A stretch of 35,106 nucleotides of DNA, from the NCBI GenBank assembly GCA_949123685.1, contig CASBHZ010000027.1:1-35106 (forward strand). Direction: 5' to 3'. Shown piece after piece: positions 8,074-16,323 of this stretch. The notes beneath the pieces were generated by a model. The model was not told the origin of the DNA. It saw only the letters and a list, made by a program, of their open reading frames with translations, and searched no databases. Made by a program: the position numbers and the translations under genes. This stretch comes from an uncultured Bacteroidales bacterium. GTDB taxonomy: Bacteria > Bacteroidota > Bacteroidia > Bacteroidales > Muribaculaceae. Each line of letters starts with the position of its first letter. The stretch's first letter is position 1.

Positions 8074-10396
8074 AATAAGAACCATATTTAAAAAGTCAGT
8101 GCTGTTTCATGCCTTAGCGGTAATGTTGGCTATTATTACAGTCTCCGGATGTTCCACCACATCTAAACTTGACGATGGCGAGATCCTTTATAACGGCATG
8201 AAACTTGATGTAAAACCGGCAGAAGGTGAAAAGGTGCCATCTGAAATGATGTCGGATCTTACGACGGCTGTCAATGTCAGACCCAATAATCCATGGCCTT
8301 TCATAAGTCCTTATATGCGTTCTCCATTACCTTTAGGACTTTGGGTTTACAATCATATGAACGACTCTGCAAAAGGTTTGAAGGGGTGGATATATAACAA
8401 GTTTGTAGAGCAGCCCGTGCTCGTCAGCGATGCCCGCCCGGAGGCGCGTGTGAAGATGTTGCAGTCTATTCTTGATGACAACGGTTATTTCGGATCAAAG
8501 GTGTCATATTCGCTTAAAAGCGGCAAGAATCCCAAGAAAGCCAAGATCATTTATGATGCAGATCTGCCGGCTCCTTACCTTATTGACAGCATTGAATATA
8601 TAAACGACGGAACAAAGCTCGGATTCTTGATCGACACAATCTCCAAGCGTAGCAAGTATCTTACGAAAGGGGAGAGATTCTGTGTCGATTCCCTTGAGAC
8701 TGTGCGAACCAAAATTGCAAACACATTAAGAAACTTAGGATATTATTATTTCCGTCCGGAATATATTGAGTATCTTGCGGACAGCATAATCACCCCACAT
8801 GCTGTTGCCCTCAGGGTTTCTTTGGCAGAGAATATACCGGAAATTGCCCGCAGGCAATACCGCGTGGGCAACATATACACATACGTGACGCGCAGGAGCA
8901 AAAAAAATCCGGGCATTCCGGATACCATACATACCGACAAAGGGGAGCTGATCGTGTTCCGTCCCTCCAAATTGAGAAAGAACGTGATTCCCTCGTGCAT
9001 AACTTTCCGTAAAGGCAGAATTTTCTCTGTCTGGGATATGGACCGCACACAGGAACGACTTTCGCGTCTCGGGATGTTCGGTAACATTCAGATGCAGGCA
9101 GTGCCTGCCGACACGTCGGCTACCAATTCAAAACTGGATCTTTATATTACCTGCCAGTTTGACCGTCCGATGGAAGCAACACTTGAAGCTAACATCGCCT
9201 ATAAGTCTAATTCCTATCTCGGACCGGGGTTGGTGTTAGGTGTCTCCAATAACAATACGTTTGGCGGAGGAGAGAAACTGTCGTTATCGTTTAATGCTAA
9301 TTATGAATGGCAGACAGGGAGGAATCGCGGAAGCATATTCAACAGCTATGAATTTGGAATTACCGGTTCCTTAGCTTTCCCGCGCCTTCTTGCTCCTAAG
9401 TTCATACCTCGCAGCAACCGGGATCTCAACTGGACCACAATTTCTATTGGGGCGGATATAATGAACCGTCCCCATTACTTCAAACTTGCGGATTTTCATA
9501 TGGGTATAAACTACGAATGGCATCCATCAAGAAATGCGCTCAATCAGCTCACCCTTTTCAAACTCACATACAACAAGCTTATGCACACTACCGAATCGTT
9601 CGATTCGGTGATGGCGGCAAATCCCGCAGTGGCTTTAAGTTTTCAGAGTCAGTATATTCCTCAGATGAGTTATACCTATACGCTGGATAAATTTCTCGAA
9701 CGCGAAAAGATGAACGGTATAAACTTCACGGCAACGGTGACAGAAGCCGGCAATGTGTTTGATGGAATCTACCGGCTTTGCGGAGTTAAAGGTGAAAAAC
9801 ACCTTTTCGGCACCCCGTTCTCCCAGTTTATCAAAGGTCAGGCACAATTAGTATATAGCCGGCGTCTGATCCGTGGCACTGACCAATGGTTGGTTTCCAG
9901 GGTATTGGTCGGAGCCGCCCATGCTTATGGAAATTCAAGTGTTGTACCTTATTCCGAGCAGTTCTATATAGGAGGTGCCAACTCTATCCGTGCCTTTACT
10001 GTCCGTTCTCTTGGTCCGGGAAGTTATCGACCGCCGGTTGATCTTCAGAACGGATATTTCGACCAGACAGGAACATTCAAGCTCGAACTGAACACAGAAT
10101 ACCGTTTCCCAATAATCAGTATCCTTCATGGAGCTGTATTCCTTGATGCCGGTAACATATGGCTGCTTAAGAATGATCCTACACGTCCCGGCGGACAACT
10201 TAATGGCAAGACATTCCTACGCGACCTCGCACTTGGCACCGGAGTCGGCTTGCGTGTGGATGTCGGAATGCTTGTTGTCAGGGGTGATCTGGGATACGGA
10301 TTGCATGCTCCTTATTATAATGGAACCAATCATTATTTCAATATTGCATTCAAAAAGGCTTTTGCTTTCCACCTTGCCATCGGGTATCCGTTTTAG
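8066..10396 (+). CDS. BamA/TamA-family outer-membrane lipoprotein (TamL type)
   Basis: This 776-residue Omp85-family protein has a lipoprotein signal with lipobox VSGC and lipid Cys at residue 29, a feature of the Bacteroidota TamA-like lipoprotein often called TamL. The N-terminal half carries POTRA-like segments. The C-terminal half (from about 380) is a 16-strand-type barrel with the Omp85 loop motif GGANSIRAF, where classical RGF is RAF, and a terminal Phe. Overlap with tamB fits a TamB-TamL pair. Insertion or export of outer-membrane proteins is the inferred job. Confidence 0.92.
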   Translation: MNKIRTIFKKSVLFHALAVMLAIITVSGCSTTSKLDDGEILYNGMKLDVKPAEGEKVPSEMMSDLTTAVNVRPNNPWPFISPYMRSPLPLGLWVYNHMNDSAKGLKGWIYNKFVEQPVLVSDARPEARVKMLQSILDDNGYFGSKVSYSLKSGKNPKKAKIIYDADLPAPYLIDSIEYINDGTKLGFLIDTISKRSKYLTKGERFCVDSLETVRTKIANTLRNLGYYYFRPEYIEYLADSIITPHAVALRVSLAENIPEIARRQYRVGNIYTYVTRRSKKNPGIPDTIHTDKGELIVFRPSKLRKNVIPSCITFRKGRIFSVWDMDRTQERLSRLGMFGNIQMQAVPADTSATNSKLDLYITCQFDRPMEATLEANIAYKSNSYLGPGLVLGVSNNNTFGGGEKLSLSFNANYEWQTGRNRGSIFNSYEFGITGSLAFPRLLAPKFIPRSNRDLNWTTISIGADIMNRPHYFKLADFHMGINYEWHPSRNALNQLTLFKLTYNKLMHTTESFDSVMAANPAVALSFQSQYIPQMSYTYTLDKFLEREKMNGINFTATVTEAGNVFDGIYRLCGVKGEKHLFGTPFSQFIKGQAQLVYSRRLIRGTDQWLVSRVLVGAAHAYGNSSVVPYSEQFYIGGANSIRAFTVRSLGPGSYRPPVDLQNGYFDQTGTFKLELNTEYRFPIISILHGAVFLDAGNIWLLKNDPTRPGGQLNGKTFLRDLALGTGVGLRVDVGMLVVRGDLGYGLHAPYYNGTNHYFNIAFKKAFAFHLAIGYPF

Positions 10397-10400
10397 GAGG

Positions 10401-10421
10401 CTTTAGGTTTTAGGTTTTAGG
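10401..10421 (+). repeat. Short TTTTAGG tandem tract after tamL
   Basis: Three TTTAGG units in 7-base phase (10402-10421) follow the tamL stop, whose own codon sits in a TTTTAGG word at 10391-10397. There is no coding potential. It is probably neutral microsatellite DNA. Confidence 0.5.
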
Positions 10422-10458
10422 CGTTAGAAGGCATTGGAAGGTGGGAAATGGGAAATAA

Positions 10459-10501
10459 ATGATGTTTTATAACATCATATCGGGGATTTTTTGTACTTTT
10501 G
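10459..10501 (+). promoter_or_regulatory. typA promoter with overlapping palindrome
   Basis: TACTTTTG (10494-10501) is a full -7 box match and predicts a start near 10505, only about 18 bases before the ATG. No TTTG is present at -33; instead a perfect 8-bp inverted repeat ATGATGTT-TTAT-AACATCAT (10459-10478) covers that position. It could be an operator or activator site, or a weak hairpin ending the tam transcript. Confidence 0.5.
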
Positions 10502-10522
10502 CAGACTGAAATAAGTAATAAT

Positions 10523-12322
10523 ATGCAGAATATAAGAAATATCGCGATTATCGCGCATGTCGACCATGGTAAAACAACACTTGTCGACAAGATGCTTCTC
10601 GCCGGTCATCTATTTCGAGAGAACCAGAATGCGGGGGAGCTGATCCTTGACAATAACGATCTGGAGCGCGAACGCGGCATAACAATCCTGTCTAAAAACG
10701 TGTCGATCTGTTACAATGACACTAAAATCAATATTATTGACACCCCCGGACACGCCGACTTCGGTGGGGAGGTTGAGCGCGTGCTCAATATGGCAGACGG
10801 CTGTCTGCTCCTTGTTGACGCTTTTGAAGGACCGATGCCACAGACTCGTTTCGTGCTCCAGAAAGCAATACAGATGGGATTGAAACCGGTGGTTGTAGTA
10901 AATAAGGTTGACAAGCCTAACTGCCGTCCTGACGAGGTGAACGAAATGGTGTTCGACCTCATGTTTAATCTTGATGCAACGGAAGATCAGCTTGATTTCC
11001 CGACGATATACGGGTCTGCGAAACAGAACTGGATGTCGACCGACTGGCAGGAGCCAAAAGAGGATATCACGGCTGTCCTTGATGCCATAATAGAAAACAT
11101 TCCCGCTCCCAAGCAGATTGATGGAGAGCCTCAGATGCTGATAACCAGTCTTGATTTCAGCAACTATGTAGGTAGGATAGCGGTAGGACGCGTGCACCGG
11201 GGCACTATCCGTGAAGGTCAGGAACTCGGACTTTGTAAGAAAGACGGAACAGTGACACGTCAGCGTGTGAAAGAGCTTCACACATTTGAAGGGATGGGAC
11301 GCAAGAAAGTGCAAGAGGTTTCGAGCGGCGATATTTGCGCCATAGTGGGTCTTGAGAATTTTGAGATCGGTGACACTCTCACTCTTTTTGATAATCCGGA
11401 ACCGCTTCCTCGCATTGCAATCGATGAGCCGACTATGTCAATGACGTTTACTATCAATGATTCACCGTTTTTTGGAAAAGATGGTAAATTCGTTACATCC
11501 CGCCATATCAATGACCGCCTTGAGCGCGAACTCGACAGGAATCTTGCCTTGCGTGTTGAGAAAAGCGTGAATGAAGATAAATGGACCGTATTCGGAAGAG
11601 GCGTGTTGCACCTTTCTATCCTTATAGAGACAATGCGTCGCGAAGGGTATGAGCTTCAGGTTGGTCAGCCTCAAGTTATAATAAAGGAGATAGACGGCAA
11701 GAAATGTGAGCCTGTCGAAGCGTTGTCAATAAATGTTCCTGAGGAATATTCTTCGAAGGTTGTAGATTTGGTGACTCGTAGGAAAGGAGAAATAGTGTCG
11801 ATGGAGACCCGCAATGACCGCATCGATATTGAGTTCCATATCCCGTCGAGAGGTATCATAGGATTGCGTAACAATGTATTGACAGCTACTGCCGGAGAGG
11901 CTATAATGGCACATCGATTCCTTGAATATCAGCCTTGGAAAGGAGACATAGAGCGTCGCACCAACGGCTCCCTGATAGCGATGGAGGCTGGAACGGCTTA
12001 TGCGTATGCCATTGACAAACTTCAGGACAGGGGACGCTTCTTCATATTCCCGCAGGAGGATGTCTATGCCGGACAGGTTGTAGGCGAAAATGCCAAAGAA
12101 AACGATATAGTTGTCAATGTCACCAAGTCAAAGAAACTTACTAACATGCGTGCTTCCGGAGCTGACGACAAAGCAAAGATTGTTCCCCCGGTAGTTTTCT
12201 CGCTCGAAGAAGCACTTGAATATATCAAGGAAGACGAATATGTAGAAGTGACACCTAACCATATACGTCTCAGAAAAATAATCCTTGACGAGAACGAACG
12301 TAAACGCGCAAGCCGCAGTTGA
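10523..12322 (+). CDS. typA: Translational GTPase TypA/BipA
   Basis: TypA is a ribosome-associated GTPase related to EF-G that supports ribosome assembly and stress adaptation. The 599-residue product shows G1 AHVDHGKTT (11-19), G2 ERGITI, G3 DTPGHADF, G4 NKVDKP and the TypA C-terminal block [22 protein letters not shown] chose the ATG at 10523, which gives the standard [19 protein letters not shown] start. A TTG at 10499 is in frame but lies in the -7 box. It appears monocistronic, with its own promoter and a terminator further down. Confidence 0.97.
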   Translation: MQNIRNIAIIAHVDHGKTTLVDKMLLAGHLFRENQNAGELILDNNDLERERGITILSKNVSICYNDTKINIIDTPGHADFGGEVERVLNMADGCLLLVDAFEGPMPQTRFVLQKAIQMGLKPVVVVNKVDKPNCRPDEVNEMVFDLMFNLDATEDQLDFPTIYGSAKQNWMSTDWQEPKEDITAVLDAIIENIPAPKQIDGEPQMLITSLDFSNYVGRIAVGRVHRGTIREGQELGLCKKDGTVTRQRVKELHTFEGMGRKKVQEVSSGDICAIVGLENFEIGDTLTLFDNPEPLPRIAIDEPTMSMTFTINDSPFFGKDGKFVTSRHINDRLERELDRNLALRVEKSVNEDKWTVFGRGVLHLSILIETMRREGYELQVGQPQVIIKEIDGKKCEPVEALSINVPEEYSSKVVDLVTRRKGEIVSMETRNDRIDIEFHIPSRGIIGLRNNVLTATAGEAIMAHRFLEYQPWKGDIERRTNGSLIAMEAGTAYAYAIDKLQDRGRFFIFPQEDVYAGQVVGENAKENDIVVNVTKSKKLTNMRASGADDKAKIVPPVVFSLEEALEYIKEDEYVEVTPNHIRLRKIILDENERKRASRS

Positions 12323-12435
12323 ACCTTTGTAAGATACGTGGCGTTATAGAAACAAGGAAGGCGTTCGGCTACGGAAGGCGCGAAGCCCCCTTGGAGAGGA
12401 CGTCTCGTAATGATTATCAATAACTAAATTACTAA

Positions 12436-12463
12436 AAGACCTCAAGAGTGATCTTGAGGTCTT
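12436..12463 (+). terminator. Hairpin terminator downstream of typA
   Basis: A perfect 12-bp stem, AAGACCTCAAGA with TCTTGAGGTCTT, and loop GTGA are followed by CGTTTTA. It lies 114 bases past the typA stop. The intervening 12323-12435 holds nothing recognisable. It may serve the convergent small gene too. Confidence 0.7.
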
Positions 12464-12539
12464 CGTTTTACCCGGTCTGTCAAAATAATTGCGCCCTTTA
12501 TAAGAACCATGAATGGCCGGGTGTGTGGGCAGATTGTAT

Positions 12540-12803
12540 CTATCCGTTGGTGGAACCGATGATGTCGTTGAAAGTGCCGATAGAGAAAAGCCACCATACG
12601 AGAATGAATATCAGGATTATTATTCCCAGCCATAGCCAAAGACGGTTGGTTTTTCTTGTGCTTTCATTTTTTTGTATCTTGCCGTTGGCTTTTATTCCCT
12701 CTGCAATAGGATTTACATAGCCTTCGCGGGCTTCACGAATCTCCCTTTTCATGTTGGATTCGTTTTCTCTGATGTGTTTTTCCTTTGTATCCATAACCTT
12801 CAT
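12540..12803 (-). CDS. Small C-tail-anchored membrane protein, unknown function
   Basis: I do not recognise this 87-residue protein. It has a highly charged N-terminal half (about 1-50, rich in Lys, Glu, Arg and Asn) and one hydrophobic segment, LWLWLGIIILIFILVWWLFS, followed by a short polar tail. Topology is probably N-in with a C-terminal anchor. It lies 52 bases downstream of porQ on the same strand. The first Met is inside an inverted repeat (12801-12827); a second Met at 12794 would give 84 residues. Coding is supported by a clear soluble-plus-membrane domain pattern, not by homology. Confidence 0.6.
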   Translation of the reverse strand: MKVMDTKEKHIRENESNMKREIREAREGYVNPIAEGIKANGKIQKNESTRKTNRLWLWLGIIILIFILVWWLFSIGTFNDIIGSTNG

Positions 12804-12827
12804 TGTTTATTTAATTATTAAACAATG
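12801..12827 (-). repeat. Inverted repeat over the start of the small membrane protein
   Basis: CATTGTTTA (12801-12809) and TAAACAATG (12819-12827) form a perfect 9-9-9 inverted repeat containing the first possible start codon. It could be an operator or an RNA hairpin hiding that start. Confidence 0.4.
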
Positions 12828-12845
12828 GGCATATGTGAAAAGTTC

Positions 12846-12857
12846 TAAACAGTTTCT
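12846..12857 (-). repeat. 3'-end motif AGAAACTGTTTA, copy at the porQ stop
   Basis: Read on the minus strand, the porQ stop TAG is the beginning of TAGAAACTGTTTAGAAC. The same 12-base core recurs at 18867-18878 and 27379-27390, with a variant at 29322-29333. Confidence 0.6.
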
Positions 12858-13881
12858 AAAATTCCCGGATTATCCAGTTGAGGTTGAGCATCAATGTGGA
12901 TGCTGATTTATGGGGCATTGCATATGCCACACCTATGCCTAAATTTTTAACGCGGATTCCTCCTCCAAGTGAGAATCCGGATAGGAAGTTTCGTTGGTAC
13001 GCGGACATGTCGGTGCGCACCTTATAGTTGTATCCTAATGATATGTAAAACTTTTCTGATGGCGAATATTGCAACCCGAACACAAGGTGGCGGAAAAGGT
13101 CGGAAAAGAAATTAGATTTAATTTGCTGTTGTTTGTCCGGATCGTTCTTGTCGTGGGAATAATAGGGGAGCTTCCATCGCGTTAGGTGCCATGCGTTGAT
13201 AGAAATCTGGAATGGAGAGTTGCCCAAGGTCTGCATGTATCCGAGACGGAAGTCAAAAGGCAGACGATTGTATTCCGAATCAAAACGCTTGATTTGTCCG
13301 CCCATGTTAGTTAAGACTGCGGAAAATGACAGGTCTTTCTCTTCATTATAATAATTGATTCCGAGGTCTACTGCCATAGCGAAAGCATTATACTGCTCAT
13401 AGTTGCTATATATCATACGGTAGTTTATACCGCCTCTGAGTCGGTCTGTAATGTCATGCGAATAGCTTCCCTCGAAAACTATGTCGGATGGTGTGAAAGA
13501 TCCCGTAGGTGTTCCATCTTGCAGATAGCCGTCGAATGATCCGTAATTGAGATAGCGTATTCCTGCCGCCCATGCGCTGCGTTCGCTTGCAGGCATGCCG
13601 AAACGCACTCCTCCGAAATTTCCGGAACCCATATAATGCATGTAGGATACAGCAGCCTGGGTGCCAATCTCCGGTCCGAGAAGTGCCGGGTTTTGGTCAA
13701 CAAGTAGGATGTCGTTATCTATGATAGCGGAATTTACGCCACCTAATGCATAGGTGTGTGATGATATGGGGATATCAAGAAAACCATAGCCCGATGATGT
13801 ATTCTGAGCTTCAGCCGAAAGAAAGCATCTGGCAAAAACAAGGGCGATTGCGTGTATTTTCAGGTTTTCTGCAAATTTCAT
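12856..13881 (-). CDS. porQ: PorQ-like type IX secretion-associated outer-membrane protein
   Basis: The 341-residue protein has an N-terminal signal (about 1-25, ending SAEAQ) and then a beta-rich sequence resembling PorQ of type IX secretion. Recognisable stretches are YGFLDIPISSHTYALGGVN, LVDQNPALLGPE, and the closing barrel-like segments GFSLGGGIRVKNLGIGVAY and LNWIIREF. PorQ-like proteins occur in many Bacteroidales, including species without a full secretion apparatus, so its presence alone does not prove type IX secretion. No other por gene is nearby. No clear promoter box was found in 13882-13990. Confidence 0.8.
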   Translation of the reverse strand: MKFAENLKIHAIALVFARCFLSAEAQNTSSGYGFLDIPISSHTYALGGVNSAIIDNDILLVDQNPALLGPEIGTQAAVSYMHYMGSGNFGGVRFGMPASERSAWAAGIRYLNYGSFDGYLQDGTPTGSFTPSDIVFEGSYSHDITDRLRGGINYRMIYSNYEQYNAFAMAVDLGINYYNEEKDLSFSAVLTNMGGQIKRFDSEYNRLPFDFRLGYMQTLGNSPFQISINAWHLTRWKLPYYSHDKNDPDKQQQIKSNFFSDLFRHLVFGLQYSPSEKFYISLGYNYKVRTDMSAYQRNFLSGFSLGGGIRVKNLGIGVAYAMPHKSASTLMLNLNWIIREF

Positions 13882-14028
13882 CTTTGTATAAACGTTAAAA
13901 CTTCTCAGGTTCGTATAATACTGTGGTTATTTTTAAATAGTCTATAATTGTGTATGTTAAATAATGGCATATTGATTGTTAAATATGCGGTGAATTAAAC
14001 AATATTAACTATATTTAAGGATATGTGC

Positions 14029-14060
14029 GTTGGTTAATTCATGTCAACAATTTAAATTTG
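14029..14060 (+). promoter_or_regulatory. Promoter for the TonB-C domain gene
   Basis: GTTG (14029-14032), a 20-base spacer and TAAATTTG (14053-14060) fit the Bacteroidetes consensus with one change in the -33 box. The predicted leader is about 28 bases. Confidence 0.6.
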
Positions 14061-14091
14061 CATCCGGATAAAATACAATTATTTAAACTGA

Positions 14092-14538
14092 ATGACACGA
14101 ATCCATCTATATATATCGCTTATATTAAGTCTGCTTCCATTTTTGTCGTCGCTTGATGTCAAAGCTCAGACTTATCGGGTTAGAGCAGGTAATGGAGCCT
14201 CGGGATGTAAGGCATATCTTGAGGTTTATGAATATGATTATGTGAAGCAGAAACCGGTTTTCCCCGGGGGAGACGCAAACCTTGTGGCTTTTATCAATGA
14301 GAACCGCCGTTATCCTGCAGAAGCGTATAAAAAAGGAATACAAGGACGTGTTACGTGTTCTTTCGTAATAAATACTGACGGCTCGGTGAGCCACATATCA
14401 ATTCTTAAAGGAGTTGAGCATTCTTTAAATCAAGAAGCTATAAGGGTCATGAGCAAAATGCCCGGATGGACTCCGGGTATGCACGACGGTCAGCCTGTTC
14501 CGGTAAGGGTCATTTGGTCGGTACCTTTCAGAAAATAA
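14092..14538 (+). CDS. Secreted stand-alone TonB C-terminal domain protein
   Basis: The 148-residue protein has a signal sequence (about 1-25, ending LDVKAQ) and a TonB C-terminal fold over roughly 55-148. Markers are PVFPGGDANLVAFINENRRYP, GIQGRVTCSFVINTDGSV and the terminal PVPVRVIWSVPFRK. TonB normally links inner-membrane ExbB/D energy to outer-membrane receptors. Here there is neither a permanent anchor nor a proline-rich spanner, so classical energy transduction is doubtful and a periplasmic binding role is more likely. It has its own promoter and terminator. Confidence 0.85.
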   Translation: MTRIHLYISLILSLLPFLSSLDVKAQTYRVRAGNGASGCKAYLEVYEYDYVKQKPVFPGGDANLVAFINENRRYPAEAYKKGIQGRVTCSFVINTDGSVSHISILKGVEHSLNQEAIRVMSKMPGWTPGMHDGQPVPVRVIWSVPFRK

Positions 14539-14566
14539 ATTTGAGTAAGATATCATGATTATCTAT

Positions 14567-14603
14567 AAAAAAGAGTGAGACCTCGCTGGTCTCACTCTTT
14601 TTT
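14567..14603. terminator. Bidirectional terminator between the TonB-C and winged-helix genes
   Basis: A perfect 16-bp stem (14567-14582 with 14588-14603) has loop TCGCT and A/T runs on both outer flanks. It separates two convergent genes and should end both. Confidence 0.85.
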
Positions 14604-14622
14604 TGTAAACTTTGTATAAAAT

Positions 14623-14829
14623 TTATACCAATGTGATCACTATGTCGTCATCCTCTTGAGTGATCGCGATTTTGCCTTCACGACCGAGCCAGCCGAGGGC
14701 TGCCATTAGTTCATCCTTTTTAAGTTTGGTAGCTTTCTTTACACCTTTAAAGCCAAGCATGTGGGTTTCAGACAAGTCAAGCGCTTTATAAACTTCTCCC
14801 GCCCATGTGCCAATTGATTCAATGTTCAT
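14623..14829 (-). CDS. Small winged-helix protein (DUF2582 family)
   Basis: The 68-residue protein matches the winged helix-turn-helix DUF2582 pattern: IGTWAGEVYKAL, LKKDELMAALGWLGREGKI, then a short beta wing (AITQEDDDIVITL). Such proteins are common in Bacteroidetes; their DNA target is not known to me. It is monocistronic, convergent with the TonB-C gene and divergent from rsgA. Confidence 0.8.
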   Translation of the reverse strand: MNIESIGTWAGEVYKALDLSETHMLGFKGVKKATKLKKDELMAALGWLGREGKIAITQEDDDIVITLV

Positions 14830-14863
14830 GTCTTTCTTATTAATTTAGTAGCGTTTACGACTG

Positions 14864-14894
14864 CAAAGTTGGCTATTTTTTATCAAACTGCAAA
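14864..14894 (-). promoter_or_regulatory. Probable promoter for the winged-helix gene
   Basis: Minus-strand TTTG (14891-14894), a 19-base spacer and CAACTTTG (14864-14871) differ from the consensus only at the first -7 base. The leader would be about 30 bases. Confidence 0.5.
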
Positions 14895-14977
14895 ATTTAA
14901 TGGATGTTTGATATTCAATTTAACTTAAATTCCTATATTTTTAACAACTTATTGAATGAATTTGTTAATAAATGAGT

Positions 14978-14985
14978 TAATTTTG
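14978..14985 (+). promoter_or_regulatory. -7 box immediately before rsgA
   Basis: TAATTTTG is a full -7 match ending four bases before the rsgA ATG at 14990. No well-spaced TTTG lies at -33 (one at 14961-14964 is only 13 bases away). If active, the transcript would begin at or next to the start codon. Confidence 0.45.
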
Positions 14986-14989
14986 TGTT

Positions 14990-15964
14990 ATGAAACCAAA
15001 GAAAAAAGGAGATAACGCCATAATTAAGGGGGAAGGAACTGTGGTCAGAAACACCGGATCGTCATATATGGTCCGTTTTGACAACGGAGAAGAGGCTGCA
15101 TGCCGCGTGAAAGGAAATTTCCGGATAAAAGGGATCCGGACCACTAATCCTGTTGCGGTAGGAGACCGCGTGACGGTAACGGAGTCTGCTGATGACGCTG
15201 ACTATATCACCGCTATTTCACCACGTCGCAACTACATTATCCGTAGGGCTTCCAATCTTTCCAAGGAGTCGCATATACTTGCTGCGAATCTTGATTGCGC
15301 TGCGCTCGTGGCAACATTGCGTGATCCTCAGACACCGACTACATTTATTGACCGGTTCCTTGCCACTGCCGAGGCATATTCCGTTCCGGCAATGTTGATT
15401 CTTAATAAGACTGACTTATGGGATGAGGACGAGCGTATGCTCGGTGAACTTGTATCGCGTCTTTATCGCTCCGTAGGTTATCCGGTATATGAAGTTTCTG
15501 CACATACCGGTGCCGGTCTTGATGCGCTCCGAGACGAGTTGAAAAACAAGACCACCCTGATGGCGGGCAATAGCGGTGTGGGCAAATCATCGATTATCAA
15601 TGCGTTGGTTCCGGGGGCTAACCTTAAAACCGGTAGAATATCAGATATTCACCATACGGGTATGCATACCACCACGTTTTCGGAAATGATTTCCATACCT
15701 GGAGGGGGAGAGATAATTGACATTCCAGGAGTAAAGGGCTTTGGAACTATTGACTTCCAACCGGAAGAAGTGTCTCATTTCTTCCCCGAGATCTTCCGTA
15801 TAGGATGTGGATGCCGTTATTCCGACTGTAAACACACCGGAGAACCCGGTTGCGCGGTGATTCCCGCCGTGGAGCAAAGCATAATCTCGGAGAGCCGTTA
15901 CGCCTCCTATCTATCCATCCTTGAAGAACTCAATGATCCCACCAAATATCGCAAACCCTACTAA
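14990..15964 (+). CDS. rsgA: Ribosome small-subunit-dependent GTPase A
   Basis: RsgA is a circularly permuted GTPase that checks late 30S maturation. The 324-residue product has an N-terminal OB-fold (about 10-80) and permuted G motifs in the expected order: NKTD (139-142), P-loop GNSGVGKSS (193-201) and DIPG (244-247). A C-terminal zinc knuckle uses C275, C280, H282 and C288. Length is normal. It is monocistronic and faces rpmH across a perfect palindrome. Confidence 0.97.
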   Translation: MKPKKKGDNAIIKGEGTVVRNTGSSYMVRFDNGEEAACRVKGNFRIKGIRTTNPVAVGDRVTVTESADDADYITAISPRRNYIIRRASNLSKESHILAANLDCAALVATLRDPQTPTTFIDRFLATAEAYSVPAMLILNKTDLWDEDERMLGELVSRLYRSVGYPVYEVSAHTGAGLDALRDELKNKTTLMAGNSGVGKSSIINALVPGANLKTGRISDIHHTGMHTTTFSEMISIPGGGEIIDIPGVKGFGTIDFQPEEVSHFFPEIFRIGCGCRYSDCKHTGEPGCAVIPAVEQSIISESRYASYLSILEELNDPTKYRKPY

Positions 15965-15966
15965 AT

Positions 15967-16008
15967 AACAATATGGAGCGGTTCGATATCGAACCGCTCC
16001 ATATTGTT
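15967..16008. terminator. 42-base perfect palindrome between rsgA and rpmH
   Basis: Each 21-base arm (15967-15987, 15988-16008) is the exact reverse complement of the other, centred on GAT|ATC. It begins two bases after the rsgA stop codon and lies 31 bases beyond the rpmH stop, with A-rich and TTG-flanked ends. A shared terminator for the two convergent genes is the simplest reading. Confidence 0.8.
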
Positions 16009-16039
16009 TGGGAATCCTTTTTCCCCGACAATCGTTGGA

Positions 16040-16195
16040 TTACTTGCCGGCGATGTGGTCGGAAACGGTGAGCGAAGCGCGACCTTTGGCGCGACGACGA
16101 GCCAAAACCTTACGGCCATCTTTGGTAGCCATTCTCTCGCGGAAGCCATGTTTGTTGACTCTGCGACGGTTGGAGGGTTGAAAAGTTCTTTTCAT
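16040..16195 (-). CDS. rpmH: 50S ribosomal protein L34
   Basis: The 51-codon gene reads [18 protein letters not shown], then [20 protein letters not shown], ending with a short acidic-neutral tail SDHIAGK. This is full-length L34, a small basic protein of the large subunit. The start is the only Met in the right place and follows a strong promoter. Unlike in many bacteria, it is not next to rnpA or dnaA in this window. Confidence 0.97.
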   Translation of the reverse strand: MKRTFQPSNRRRVNKHGFRERMATKDGRKVLARRRAKGRASLTVSDHIAGK

Positions 16196-16239
16196 TTTAT
16201 GATAATTTTAATTTTTTGCTATAATTCGCATTCGGAGTG

Positions 16240-16271
16240 CAAAATTAACTAATCATTTTTGAATAGCCAAA
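16240..16271 (-). promoter_or_regulatory. Promoter for rpmH
   Basis: Minus-strand TTTG (16268-16271), a 20-base spacer and TAATTTTG (16240-16247) match the Bacteroidetes consensus fully. The leader is about 40 bases. Confidence 0.75.
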
Positions 16272-16310
16272 TTTTCAGTCTCAAAAAATCTCTGTGTCAA
16301 AAAAAATTAC

Positions 16311-16318
16311 TAATTTTG
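16311..16318 (+). promoter_or_regulatory. -7 box predicted for efp
   Basis: TAATTTTG matches the -7 consensus; the -33 region has no clear TTTG. The expected start (about 16322) falls at the outer edge of the long inverted repeat that follows, leaving a leader of about 228 bases before efp. Confidence 0.5.
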
Positions 16319-16323
16319 CATCA

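Noticed and set aside
10499..10522. TTG start extending typA by eight codons
   Set aside because: The TTG lies within the -7 promoter box and the conserved N-terminus begins at the ATG at 10523.
10610..11314. 234-codon minus-strand open frame inside typA
   Set aside because: It is fully antisense to a well-conserved GTPase gene and has no recognisable domain; typical codon-use shadow.
12448..12720. 90-codon plus-strand open frame opposite the small membrane protein
   Set aside because: It is antisense to the anchor and charged region of the better candidate, and starts in the typA terminator.
12856..13881. porQ as proof of a working type IX secretion system
   Set aside because: No other por, spr or gld component is in the window, and PorQ-like proteins occur without the full system.
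15961..16252. Open frames on both strands across rpmH
   Set aside because: They are out-of-frame readings of the real 51-codon L34 gene at 16040-16195.
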